Positions 46,604 through 55,391 of a stretch of 64,000 bases of DNA are shown piece after piece; within the stretch, counting starts at the first letter, position 1, and every line of letters begins with the position of its first letter. The position numbers and the translations under genes were made by a program. The notes below the pieces were generated by a model. The model searched no databases, was not told the DNA's origin, and saw only the letters and a list, made by a program, of their open reading frames with translations. Source of the DNA: Psychrobacter sp. ANT_WB68 (GTDB lineage: Bacteria > Pseudomonadota > Gammaproteobacteria > Pseudomonadales > Moraxellaceae); assembly GCF_008369115.1 (NCBI RefSeq), contig NZ_VOAZ01000002.1, positions 186,001 to 250,000 on the forward strand, written 5' to 3'.

Positions 46604-48844
46604 ATGGCTACTTCCTCTATTGCATCCCCATTACTACGACCTTCTATGTTACTCATCTCTATTTGTACCGCCGCTCTCGGTTTAACGGCCTGTGAGACGG
46701 ATTCAACTGAAGCTGCTTCATTACAGGCTGACTCAATACAGTCAGCATCCGTGCAATCCGATTCAGCGCAAACCATTACCGAAAATACCTCATCATCAGA
46801 CAGCTCTGTTACGTTAAATCATAGCGCCTCTGCCATGTCTATGAGAGGAATGCCGACAAGTCAGTATCTCGTTGGTAGCGGTAAGGCAGATATCACCGGT
46901 GCGGCTGCCGAAACTGGCATGTTTGGTTATGCTTCTGGGCAGGTGGTGCAAGGTATTAACGACCGCTTATACTCTCATGCTTTTATTATCGGAGAAGCGG
47001 ATAAAAATGATGGCAAGCGCGTCGTCTATGTATCAGCAGATATGGGCGCGATGTTTACTGCAGTAAAGCTTGAGGTCATCAAACGCCTGCAAAAGTACTA
47101 TGGCGAACTATATAACGATGATAACGTCATGCTTACTACCACGCACACCCACGTGGGTAATGCCGGTTACTCGCATCAACAGCTGTATCAAATTGCCAGT
47201 ACTGACGACACGCTATCAGGATATAGTAGCCAAAATTTCAATGCTATCGTTAATGGCATTGTCACCTCGATTAAGCGTGCTCATGATACCTTGACGCCAG
47301 GGACGTTATCTTTGGCGCAAGGCGAGCTAAAAGGTGCCACACTTAATCGCTCAGAATTTGCTTATAACAATAATGTTGATGCAAAAGACTTTGATAGTAA
47401 TGTCAATCAGACCATGACTCAGCTGCGCCTAAATGCTGCCGATGGTACACCAGTGGGTCTGATTAATTGGTTTGCACTACATCCGACCAGCTTTAGCAAT
47501 CAATTTATGCATCTAAGCGCTGACAATAAAGGCTTTGCTCAGCGCGGCGCAGAAAAGATTTTTGCTGGAAAATCAGGCAAGCCTTTTGTCGCAGCTTTTG
47601 CCAATGCGGATGAGGGTGATGTACTGGCCGCAGGTGGCAATGCCAACTCAAAACCTGGCTATCAAGGTAGTGACAATGAGTGGGAAAATGTCAGTCGTGA
47701 TGGGCAGCTACAGCTTGATAAGGCTATTGAGCTTTGGAATCGAGGTGTGCCTGTTGCTGGACCTGTGGACGTACGCGCCCGTTGGGTCGATTTAAAGGGC
47801 TACCAAGTAGATGGTAAATTTACTAATGGGGCGGGCAATAAAGTCCTATGTATGCCAGCTCGTGGTTATTCTTTTGCTGCTGGCGGCGAGAATGGCCCAT
47901 CGAACATACCGGGTATGTATGAGGGCATGACGCGAGAAAACTTCCGCATTAATGATGATATTAATAAAGTCGACCAATCCTTTCTAGGTAGTTTGACGCG
48001 CGGTGCCTTTGGGATTGTTTCAACCGTCAGCCAAGATGATTGTCAGGCTGAAAAACAGGTGTTATTACCTACTGGCAGCTGGGGCTGGATTAATACTCAG
48101 CAACCCGTCCAGCTCATGCGTATCGGTAATATCGCCCTCGTTGCTATTCCTGGCGAGCCAACCACCATGGTTGGACGACGAATGCGCGCTGCCGTGCTTG
48201 CACAGCTAAAAGATTCAGGGGTCGACACGGTTATTATTAATGGTTTGGCGAATAACTATAGCGGCTATTTAAGTACACGCGAAGAATTTGCCACCCAGCA
48301 TTATGAAGGGGCGTCTACCGAGTATGGCCCTTATCAAGCCGCTGCTTATATACAAGAATACACGCAACTGGCCGAAGCGCTGCGTGATGGCATAGAGGTT
48401 TATGACAGTGCCACACCGCCTGATCGCTCAGGTAAATCGTTTAGTGAACGTCCAGGCGTGGTATTTGACGATAAACCTTTAAACCAAAGTTGGGGACAAA
48501 CACTCACTCAGCCTAAAGCCAGTTATCAAAAAGGTCAGGTTGCTACGGCGGTATTTCGCGGCGCTCATCCTAAAAACAATTTACGTACCGAAGACAGTTT
48601 TTTAAAAGTGCAGCGTTTTGAGAATGGTCAATGGGTCGATTATCTAAGTGATAGCGATTTTGAGACCACTTATACATGGAAGCGTGAAGGGGCGGCTTAT
48701 AGTAAAGCCATTATTGATTGGCGGATTGGTAATGATACTCCAGCGGGCACTTATCGATTGACGCACCAAGGTGATTGGAAAAGTGGCTGGACGCGTAAAA
48801 TAAAACCCTATTCAGGCGTTTCTAATAGCTTTAGCGTTCAATAA
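46604..48844 (+). CDS. neutral/alkaline ceramidase, predicted lipoprotein
   Basis: 746 residues. A signal peptide with lipobox Leu-Thr-Ala-Cys (Cys about 30) suggests membrane anchoring, unlike secreted P. aeruginosa CerN. The ceramidase domain starts with GKADITGAAAETGMFGY. Zinc-binding His are in TTTHTHVGNAGYSH, and the nucleophile context NWFALHPTSFSN has Ser296. The C-terminal immunoglobulin-like domain (about 590-746) matches the family. The enzyme cleaves the amide of ceramide to sphingosine and fatty acid. Bacteria of this group do not normally make sphingolipids, so the substrate is probably environmental or host-derived. AAGGATAA precedes the start. Monocistronic with a strong terminator. 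Confidence 0.93.
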   Translation: MATSSIASPLLRPSMLLISICTAALGLTACETDSTEAASLQADSIQSASVQSDSAQTITENTSSSDSSVTLNHSASAMSMRGMPTSQYLVGSGKADITGAAAETGMFGYASGQVVQGINDRLYSHAFIIGEADKNDGKRVVYVSADMGAMFTAVKLEVIKRLQKYYGELYNDDNVMLTTTHTHVGNAGYSHQQLYQIASTDDTLSGYSSQNFNAIVNGIVTSIKRAHDTLTPGTLSLAQGELKGATLNRSEFAYNNNVDAKDFDSNVNQTMTQLRLNAADGTPVGLINWFALHPTSFSNQFMHLSADNKGFAQRGAEKIFAGKSGKPFVAAFANADEGDVLAAGGNANSKPGYQGSDNEWENVSRDGQLQLDKAIELWNRGVPVAGPVDVRARWVDLKGYQVDGKFTNGAGNKVLCMPARGYSFAAGGENGPSNIPGMYEGMTRENFRINDDINKVDQSFLGSLTRGAFGIVSTVSQDDCQAEKQVLLPTGSWGWINTQQPVQLMRIGNIALVAIPGEPTTMVGRRMRAAVLAQLKDSGVDTVIINGLANNYSGYLSTREEFATQHYEGASTEYGPYQAAAYIQEYTQLAEALRDGIEVYDSATPPDRSGKSFSERPGVVFDDKPLNQSWGQTLTQPKASYQKGQVATAVFRGAHPKNNLRTEDSFLKVQRFENGQWVDYLSDSDFETTYTWKREGAAYSKAIIDWRIGNDTPAGTYRLTHQGDWKSGWTRKIKPYSGVSNSFSVQ

Positions 48845-49241
48845 TTGCTCTCAGTCTTATAGCAACTTAGCTTTATTTCTCCTTAGTTTTACCTGCAAAA
48901 AAGCCAGATAGTATGCATCTGGCTTTTTTGTCTTTGTTATCGTTACTTATAAGGTTGTTAGGCTAAATCATATCTACCTGCCTTCAGATTGAAGTAACTT
49001 TCAGACAAATGAGCGATAAGTGGTATGCTTTTACTTACCAGTAACCTAGGTGCTATGGAAATAAGCCAGTATAATGTACAGATTTACTATCTAGTTATAT
49101 TATCAGTTGTTTATAAAGTTGAGCGCTGCTTATCAACTTGTTATCACGTACTATGTGCCTCTTAAAGCCTAAATGGTAGTATGAACCTTATTTAATTTTT
49201 ATTTAAACCTCTGATAGTTTTTCTTTAGGCGAATATCGACC
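48845..49241. other. intergenic region, 397 bp
   Basis: A terminator at 48897-48929, then a TATAAT at 49070-49075 that could be the -10 of the cyclase promoter although the -35 is weak. No gene seen. Confidence 0.5.
48897..48929 (+). terminator. terminator after the ceramidase gene
   Basis: A 13-bp perfect stem AAAAAAGCCAGAT/ATCTGGCTTTTTT with a 7-nt loop. Confidence 0.93.
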
Positions 49242-50675
49242 ATGGCACTTTTAGCAACCTCAAGCCCAAAGACTCCTGTACAAGATAACTATAGTATTAG
49301 TGATGCCTATCGCTTTGATTATCCAGAAGTCTTCGTCTTAATACTCACAGTGATATTGCTGGCTGTACATTTCAATTTTAGTGCCACCTCAATGGCGATG
49401 GTTGTTATTGTCTGTCTACCTAGCCTAATGATTTTGATTTATAACTATCGCCGTAAAACCAGTTTTTGGACATCGAATATTGTCGTTATTTTATTATCGG
49501 CGGTCATTGGTTCGATACAGTTTTGTGCAATTATTTCGCTCAGCTTAGCGGCGCTCATAGGTTTGAGGGTTATTATTAGTAGCCCAGAAAACCATCTAAA
49601 ACTCATAGCGGTCTCAGTAGTAACCGTCATTATTTTTTATTATGTTAGTGTCACATTAAGTAGCTCTGAGATAGATTGCCATGAGGGCTTAATCACCCCC
49701 ATCATCTTATTGGCTACTATGCTCGTGATATTGTGCCATTTTCGCCATGTTTATCATGACTATATAAACTATGAAGCGCGCGCTCAGCAAGCGGTTGGGC
49801 GCTTAAATACTATGGTTTCCGTGATTAATAAATTGACACGTTTTGTACCGCCGCAAGTGTGGGAGCCAATCGTCAAATCTGACAGTCCTGTTAGCGTCGA
49901 TAATAAACGTGCCAAACTGACGATTATGTTCTCAGATATTGTTGGGTTTACTGAATTGTCTGAGAGTTTGAGTGCTGACAATTTGGCGGATATTTTAAAT
50001 ACGTATATGCACTGTATGACGTTAATTGCCAATAAGCATGGCGCGGTACTAGATAAATTTATTGGCGATGGTATGGTGTGTTTTTTTGGCGAACCAAATA
50101 GTCGCGGACCCCGTCAAGATGCACTGGATTGTGTGGCAATGGCGATAGATATGCGCCGTGAGATGCGTACCTTAAGGCAAAAATGGCGCTTGTTGGGCTT
50201 TGAGGGTTTGTATATTCGTATTGGTATTACCACGGGCTACTGTCATGTTGGTAACTTCGGTAGTAATAGCCGCCTAAGCTATACCCTTATTGGTAAGGAG
50301 GCCAACTTAGCATCAAGGCTTGAGGCCGTTGCTGCTAAAGGGCAGATATTCATTAGCGAAAGTACGCATGACTATATCTCGCATGATTACGATTGTGAAT
50401 ATGCCGGTGCTTTTCAGCTAAAAGGTTTTGATAATAAAGTAAATGCGTGGCAAGTACTTGACCCTGATGAAAATAAAGGCCAGTTATCAAAGTGGGTTGA
50501 CCATACGCTACCAGGTTTTAACTTGCACCTAAACTTTCGAGACATGCAAGATAACGATTATCAAGACATCAGAAATCGCTTAAATCTAGCACTTGCACGC
50601 ATTGAGCAAGAAGAGCAGACGGTAGCGCTTAAGATTATAAAAGAAAGTAAACAGGAAAATAGTCGTCATAAATAA
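49242..50675 (+). CDS. membrane class III adenylate/guanylate cyclase
   Basis: 477 residues. About five to six transmembrane helices in 28-170, then a cytoplasmic cyclase domain (about 220-400). Both metal-binding Asp are present: Asp232 in FSDIVGFT and Asp276 in FIGDGM. The transition-state Asn and Arg are in EANLASRLE. The residue before LIG in YTLIG is Thr, so specificity for ATP or GTP is not settled. The C-terminal ~70 residues are charged and helical. It probably makes cAMP or cGMP in response to a membrane signal. Monocistronic; convergent with fdx. Confidence 0.88.
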   Translation: MALLATSSPKTPVQDNYSISDAYRFDYPEVFVLILTVILLAVHFNFSATSMAMVVIVCLPSLMILIYNYRRKTSFWTSNIVVILLSAVIGSIQFCAIISLSLAALIGLRVIISSPENHLKLIAVSVVTVIIFYYVSVTLSSSEIDCHEGLITPIILLATMLVILCHFRHVYHDYINYEARAQQAVGRLNTMVSVINKLTRFVPPQVWEPIVKSDSPVSVDNKRAKLTIMFSDIVGFTELSESLSADNLADILNTYMHCMTLIANKHGAVLDKFIGDGMVCFFGEPNSRGPRQDALDCVAMAIDMRREMRTLRQKWRLLGFEGLYIRIGITTGYCHVGNFGSNSRLSYTLIGKEANLASRLEAVAAKGQIFISESTHDYISHDYDCEYAGAFQLKGFDNKVNAWQVLDPDENKGQLSKWVDHTLPGFNLHLNFRDMQDNDYQDIRNRLNLALARIEQEEQTVALKIIKESKQENSRHK

Positions 50676-50769
50676 GCAGAGGTTGATATCGATTTAAGTG
50701 ATTTTGAGAAAATGACTATTTATGGCATAGCAGTTAAACTTGCGGGTAGGGTTTTGGGATTATAAATAG

Positions 50770-50802
50770 AAAAAGCCAGTTATTTATCATAACTGGCTTT
50801 TT
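50770..50802. terminator. bidirectional terminator between cyclase gene and fdx
   Basis: A 14-bp perfect stem AAAAAGCCAGTTAT/ATAACTGGCTTTTT with a 5-nt loop and A/T tracts at both ends. It ends both convergent units. Confidence 0.92.
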
Positions 50803-50889
50803 TAATATCATTTCAGCGTTGCTATCTAAGCCAGAACCTAAGCTATACAAGCAAGCGAATCATGTTAATAGATGAGACGACTTCGGTAC

Positions 50890-51228
50890 TTAGTGGTTTT
50901 CTTTGGCATGGTTTAACGTGTACTTAGGAATTTCGATGGTCAAATCTTCGTCATCAAGCATAACCTGACACGATAGGCGCGAATCAGGCTCTAACCCCCA
51001 AGCGCGATCTAGTAAGTCGGCTTCGATATCGTCCATCTCCTCTAAGCTATTAAAACCTTTACGTACCACGACATGACAAGTAGTACAAGCTTTTGACATC
51101 TCGCAAGCATGTTCAATCTTGATACCTTTTGCGAGCAGCGCTTTACATAAATTTTCGCCTGCCTCTAGTTCAACTTCGATGCCTTCAGGGCAAATTTCGT
51201 GATGGGGTAGTACAGTGATTTTTGGCAT
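50890..51228 (-). CDS. fdx: [2Fe-2S] ferredoxin of the ISC system
   Basis: 112 residues. The cluster ligands are Cys42, Cys48, Cys51 and Cys87 in the C-x5-C-x2-C spacing of adrenodoxin-type ISC ferredoxins. It supplies electrons for Fe-S assembly on IscU. It is the last gene of the isc-hsc cluster, 101 bp after hscA. No iscX gene follows, in contrast to E. coli; the next gene is the convergent cyclase. Confidence 0.96.
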   Translation of the reverse strand: MPKITVLPHHEICPEGIEVELEAGENLCKALLAKGIKIEHACEMSKACTTCHVVVRKGFNSLEEMDDIEADLLDRAWGLEPDSRLSCQVMLDDEDLTIEIPKYTLNHAKENH

Positions 51229-51329
51229 AAGTTATGTGTCCGGTGCTAATCAATTAAAAAATAAAAAGGGTCAACCTAGCATATAGTGACTAAGTTAGTT
51301 TCTTAAGCGTATATTATTAACGGTATCTG

Positions 51330-53219
51330 CTACCAATCTTGCGCACTGGTGCCTGCCATGCTGGCTTTAACACTTTTATTCATAATACGGGCCGCAAAGT
51401 CATCACTGTGTGGCTTTAATTTGGCTTGCCCGGCTTCGATAATGGCTAGATCGTCAGTGCTGAGCGCGGTTTGTAACGCCTGCATAGCTTGGGTCAATGA
51501 CTGCTGCTCTTCAGCTGACATTAATACCGCAAACTCATTAAGCGCCGATTTTAATGCCAATAATTCACGTTCAGCTTCTACTTTGGTCTCGATTAAAGAG
51601 CGCGCGTTTTTGTCTTCTTCTGCGTATTTAAAGCCGGCAATCAATAGCTGCTCTTTTTGCTCATCAGACAATCCATAAGATGGCACAATCTCAATCTTAC
51701 TTTCAGTCTTAGTGGTGGTTTCTTGCGCACTGACGGTTAGCTGTCCATTGGCATCAATACTAAAGGTCACCTCAATACGAGCAAAGCCAGCTTTCATCGG
51801 TGGAATGCCATATAGCTCAAAGCGGCCAAGTGAACGGCAGTTGTCTACTGTCTCGCGCTCGCCTTGTACCACATGAATCACCATGCCTGTTTGACCGTCT
51901 TGATAGGTGGTAAACACTTGGCGTTTTTTGACCGGAATAGGGGTGTTACGCGGAATCAGTACTTCAACCAACCCGCCCATGGTTTCTAGACCAAGCGATA
52001 AAGGCGTTACGTCAAGCAATAACAGGCCATTGTCACTATCGCCATTGACCAATTGATGCGCAGTTTGTGCTGCCCCTAAAGCGACGACTTCATCTGGATT
52101 TAAGCGGCAAAGCGGCTCTTTAGCAAAAAAATCTGCAACCACTTGCTGCACCGCAGGCATACGCGTAGAGCCACCGACCAAAATTACTTCATCTAAATCA
52201 GCGGCAGATAACTTGGCATCGCGCAGGACTTGCTCACAGACGCTCAACGTGCGACGACTGACAGGCTCTGCAATCGTTATCAAGTCTTCACGGCTTAAGA
52301 TGCCTTGATAAGATTGCTCATTGACTACAATGTCGATATCCACTTGTTCGGCATCGGTCAATGCTTGCTTATAAGCTTTGGCTTGTTGGGCAAGTATTGA
52401 TTTGTCATGCAGGCTTACGTTTTTAGGGTCAATATGCAACTGTTTGATCAGCCAATTGGTCAATAAGCGGTCAATATCATCACCACCAAGCGCACTATTA
52501 CCGCCCGTGGCTAATACTTCAAACACGCCATCGCTTAGCTTTAAAATAGACACATCAAAGGTACCACCACCCAAATCATAGATTAAGTAGTAGTTTTCAG
52601 TATTGTCATCGGTAGGTTGATCAAGACCGTAAGCGACCGCCGCAGCGGTAGGCTCGTTTAATAAACGCAGTACATTGATACCGGCCGCCTGTGCCGCATC
52701 TTTAGTTGCTTGACGTTGCGCTTCATCGAAGTATGCCGGTACGGTAATCACCGCACCCTTTATGCTGTCATCTGGCAAAGCACTTGCGGCCCGTTGTTCT
52801 AGCGCTGCTAAAATACGTGCTGAAACCTCAACAGGAGATACTTCCCCTTGCGCCGTAACAAACGCTGGCATCGCATCTTGGCTGCCACTTAATTCATAAG
52901 GGTGTGAGAATTTAATATCTGCTTGGCTACGACCCATGAAGCGCTTAGCCGAGATAATCGTATTTTTTGGATCATCTACTAAGTGGGCAAGGGCGTCATA
53001 GCCGACCACTGGGTTGCCTGTGCTTGGGTAGTAGACCACAGACGGTAGCAAAGTATCTGTCGTTGTCGCTGCTTGCAAAACTTGCGCCTTGCCTGAGCGT
53101 ACCACAGCGACCAGTGAGCGCGTTGTCCCAAGGTCGATTCCTAGACCAAAACGATGCTGGTGAGGTTGGGTACTTTGATTGGGTTCGGCAATTTGCAATA
53201 AAGACATAAGAAAACTCAA
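51330..53219 (-). CDS. hscA: Fe-S cluster assembly Hsp70 chaperone HscA
   Basis: 629 residues, close to E. coli HscA (616). The nucleotide-binding domain has GIDLGTTRSLVAV near 27 and DLGGGTFDVS near 215. The substrate domain begins at about 405 and the helical lid follows. It binds the LPPVK motif of IscU and, stimulated by HscB, drives cluster release. It lacks the conserved acidic EEVD end of DnaK, as expected. Lies 186 bp downstream of hscB in the same direction. Confidence 0.96.
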   Translation of the reverse strand: MSFLMSLLQIAEPNQSTQPHQHRFGLGIDLGTTRSLVAVVRSGKAQVLQAATTTDTLLPSVVYYPSTGNPVVGYDALAHLVDDPKNTIISAKRFMGRSQADIKFSHPYELSGSQDAMPAFVTAQGEVSPVEVSARILAALEQRAASALPDDSIKGAVITVPAYFDEAQRQATKDAAQAAGINVLRLLNEPTAAAVAYGLDQPTDDNTENYYLIYDLGGGTFDVSILKLSDGVFEVLATGGNSALGGDDIDRLLTNWLIKQLHIDPKNVSLHDKSILAQQAKAYKQALTDAEQVDIDIVVNEQSYQGILSREDLITIAEPVSRRTLSVCEQVLRDAKLSAADLDEVILVGGSTRMPAVQQVVADFFAKEPLCRLNPDEVVALGAAQTAHQLVNGDSDNGLLLLDVTPLSLGLETMGGLVEVLIPRNTPIPVKKRQVFTTYQDGQTGMVIHVVQGERETVDNCRSLGRFELYGIPPMKAGFARIEVTFSIDANGQLTVSAQETTTKTESKIEIVPSYGLSDEQKEQLLIAGFKYAEEDKNARSLIETKVEAERELLALKSALNEFAVLMSAEEQQSLTQAMQALQTALSTDDLAIIEAGQAKLKPHSDDFAARIMNKSVKASMAGTSAQDW

Positions 53220-53405
53220 AGATAAAATGAATAAGTGAAGTGAAACAAATGCAATAATAGTAGGGTTTAGAAATATCCCAATTTAAAAGGCAATAATCAA
53301 AGACAGTGAACAGCAGCCATTATACGGGATAGCGACAGCTATTTTAACCATGCCTTTATATAATCCCGTCTATTATAAAATTAAGCATATTTAGCTTGTA
53401 TGATG

Positions 53406-53999
53406 TTAAACATATAAATCATCGTCATCTGAATGTTCAGTAGAGGCCACTGTATCAAGTCCTGCGGTAACATCGCCATCTAGCTTTACTAAGAATTTTA
53501 ACTTTTGCGTGGCATCAATCGCGGTTTGCCAGTCTTGGCTTTGATAAGCGGTGTTAAAGCGCTCAGATTGTTTGGCTAAACGCTCAGTAATCTGCGGATG
53601 TAGTTGCTTTAGCGTTGCTATGTCTTTATCACCAATAGCGTCGTCCAAATCTATACGCATTTCCATCGCATCTTCTAAAAAGTCTAAATCGGCAATAGAA
53701 TGCTCTAAATTCTGGGCTTGACCTGCGATATCTAATAAGTAGCTGGCACGACTATCGGGCACACTTAGCGTTTGATAAGCTTGGTTAATAAGTGCTGATG
53801 CTTGTTCTGATTGCTGTTTAGCTTGCGCACTATCTGCCGCATTTTTAGCATTTGCTACCGATAGGTTATCCGGATGATAGCGTTTTTGTAGCAGACGCAG
53901 CTGCTGATCAAGATGCTCTTGATTGACTGCAAATTGTACAGGTTGTTCAAATAGGGCAAAGAAGTTATCAAACTGTGCTTCTGAGGTGAGGTCTGTCAT
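53406..53999 (-). CDS. hscB: Fe-S cluster assembly J-domain co-chaperone HscB
   Basis: 197 residues from ATG 53999, selected because AAGG lies 8 bp upstream; ATG 54014 is in frame but lacks a site. The J-domain motif His42-Pro43-Asp44 is intact. The helical C-terminal domain that binds IscU covers about 95-175. An acidic end. It stimulates HscA ATPase. Slightly longer than E. coli HscB (171) because of a Gln/Ala-rich J-domain insert and the acidic tail. Confidence 0.93.
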   Translation of the reverse strand: MTDLTSEAQFDNFFALFEQPVQFAVNQEHLDQQLRLLQKRYHPDNLSVANAKNAADSAQAKQQSEQASALINQAYQTLSVPDSRASYLLDIAGQAQNLEHSIADLDFLEDAMEMRIDLDDAIGDKDIATLKQLHPQITERLAKQSERFNTAYQSQDWQTAIDATQKLKFLVKLDGDVTAGLDTVASTEHSDDDDLYV

Positions 54000-54139
54000 A
54001 TCGTCTGCCTTCATTTCTATTTATTATTGTCAGGACTTTACTGTTTTGATGATCGCTTTAAATAGTGTTTTTTTTAAAATCGGTATTTAAGCGCTAAGCG
54101 CTTGCATGTTAATCGTTTAGCGCTCTCTCGTTTAAATTT

Positions 54140-54460
54140 TTAAACCGTAAACGATTCACCGCAACCACATTCACCTTTTTGATTGGGATTAGTAAATTTG
54201 AAGCCTTCGTTAAGCCCTTCTTTTTCATAATCCATCAATAAGCCATCTAAATAGACCAAGCTTTTAGGGTCAATAAAAATATTAACGCCAAGACTTTCGT
54301 AACGTGTATCATTTTCGTCAGGTGTGTCAACAAACTCTAGGACATAAGCCAAGCCTGAGCAACCCGCTGTGCGGATACCCACTCGAATGCCTTCACCTTT
54401 ACCGCGATTGTCCAAAAAATCTCGAACATGCTGAGCGGCGCGTTCTGTCATTTCAATCAT
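54140..54460 (-). CDS. iscA: iron-sulfur cluster assembly protein IscA
   Basis: 106 residues from ATG 54460 (GGGAG 5 bp upstream), one shorter than E. coli IscA. The three conserved Cys are Cys34, Cys98 and Cys100 (CGCGESF). An A-type carrier protein that delivers clusters to apo-proteins. It lies between hscB (140 bp) and iscU, but a strong hairpin separates it from iscU. Confidence 0.95.
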   Translation of the reverse strand: MIEMTERAAQHVRDFLDNRGKGEGIRVGIRTAGCSGLAYVLEFVDTPDENDTRYESLGVNIFIDPKSLVYLDGLLMDYEKEGLNEGFKFTNPNQKGECGCGESFTV

Positions 54461-54588
54461 GCCAACTCCCATTGACTATCAAAAGTCGATAATAATAATT
54501 CACGTAAAATGCTTATTTTGTTTAGAGCTTAGTACGAATAAAGCGTTGTGAATAATATTCTGTAAATAAAGCATTAAAAAACAAATAA

Positions 54589-54622
54589 AAGGTGACAATT
54601 ACATGAGCGTTATTGTCACCTT
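54589..54622 (-). terminator. terminator-like hairpin between iscU and iscA
   Basis: Arms AAGGTGACAAT and ATTGTCACCTT (11 bp), 12-nt loop, followed on the minus strand by a T-rich stretch TTATTTGTTTTTT. It sits within the isc cluster and is read in the direction iscU to iscA. Confidence 0.75.
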
Positions 54623-54670
54623 ATTAGCGTTAGTAGCTTCTAACGTTACTGCTCATGGCTTTTGCTAAAA

Positions 54671-54712
54671 TACTGCTATTAAAGTATTGCTACTAAAATT
54701 TGGCTACTAACG
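54671..54712. repeat. 14-bp degenerate tandem repeat, 3 copies
   Basis: TACTGCTATTAAAG, TATTGCTACTAAAA, TTTGGCTACTAACG in exact 14-bp phase, directly downstream of iscU. Confidence 0.6.
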
Positions 54713-54749
54713 CTTATTACATTAATAAGCGCATACGCTCTAAATTAGC

Positions 54750-55160
54750 TTAGCTGGTTGCTTCTTCTGTTTCTGCAGTAGCACTATGCTTACCTTTATA
54801 GTCGCTAATCGCGGCTTTAATAGCGTCTTCTGCAAGTACAGAGCAATGCACTTTTACTGGTGGCAATGCCAATTCTTCAGCAATGTGGCTGTTCTTAATT
54901 TCGCCAGCTTGGTCTAAGCTTTTGCCTTTTAGCCACTCGGTAACAAGTGAGCTTGAAGCAATGGCTGAACCGCAGCCGTAAGTCTTAAAGCGTGCATCTT
55001 CGATGATACCGTTATCATCGACTTGGATTTGTAGACGCATCACATCGCCACAGGCTGGGGCACCAACCATACCTGTACCAACGTTTTTGGCATTTTTGTC
55101 AAGATTGCCGACGTTGCGTGGGTTTTCGTAATGATCAATAACTTGGTCACTATAGGCCAT
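54750..55160 (-). CDS. iscU: iron-sulfur cluster scaffold protein IscU
   Basis: 136 residues. The scaffold Cys are Cys37, Cys63 and Cys106, with Asp39 beside the first. The HscA recognition motif LPPVK is at 99-103, as in E. coli. Short Ala/Glu/Thr-rich tail. It receives sulfur from IscS and iron to build [2Fe-2S] clusters. Preceded by a 231-bp spacer with a perfect hairpin at 55332-55356. Confidence 0.97.
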   Translation of the reverse strand: MAYSDQVIDHYENPRNVGNLDKNAKNVGTGMVGAPACGDVMRLQIQVDDNGIIEDARFKTYGCGSAIASSSLVTEWLKGKSLDQAGEIKNSHIAEELALPPVKVHCSVLAEDAIKAAISDYKGKHSATAETEEATS

Positions 55161-55331
55161 GGGGTTTTCTCCTAGTTAGGTGATGAGTAGGTAGTTAGAC
55201 GATAAAAATGAATCAGTCACCTACTAACGCTAAATGGTTATCTACTCATCGATAATTGGGGTCAAACATGTCATTCATAAAACTGTATTTATAAAAACTA
55301 AATGTATGATTGTCTGATTAATTGTTTGTCA

Positions 55332-55356
55332 TAATGGTTATATTTGATAACCATTA
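55332..55356. repeat. perfect 10-bp hairpin between iscS and iscU
   Basis: TAATGGTTAT (55332-55341) and ATAACCATTA (55347-55356) with a 5-nt loop. No T-tract on either side, so it is more like an mRNA processing or stability element than a terminator. Confidence 0.6.
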
Positions 55357-55391
55357 GACGTTTTAACTATTAAAGGTTTTACTGATAAATA

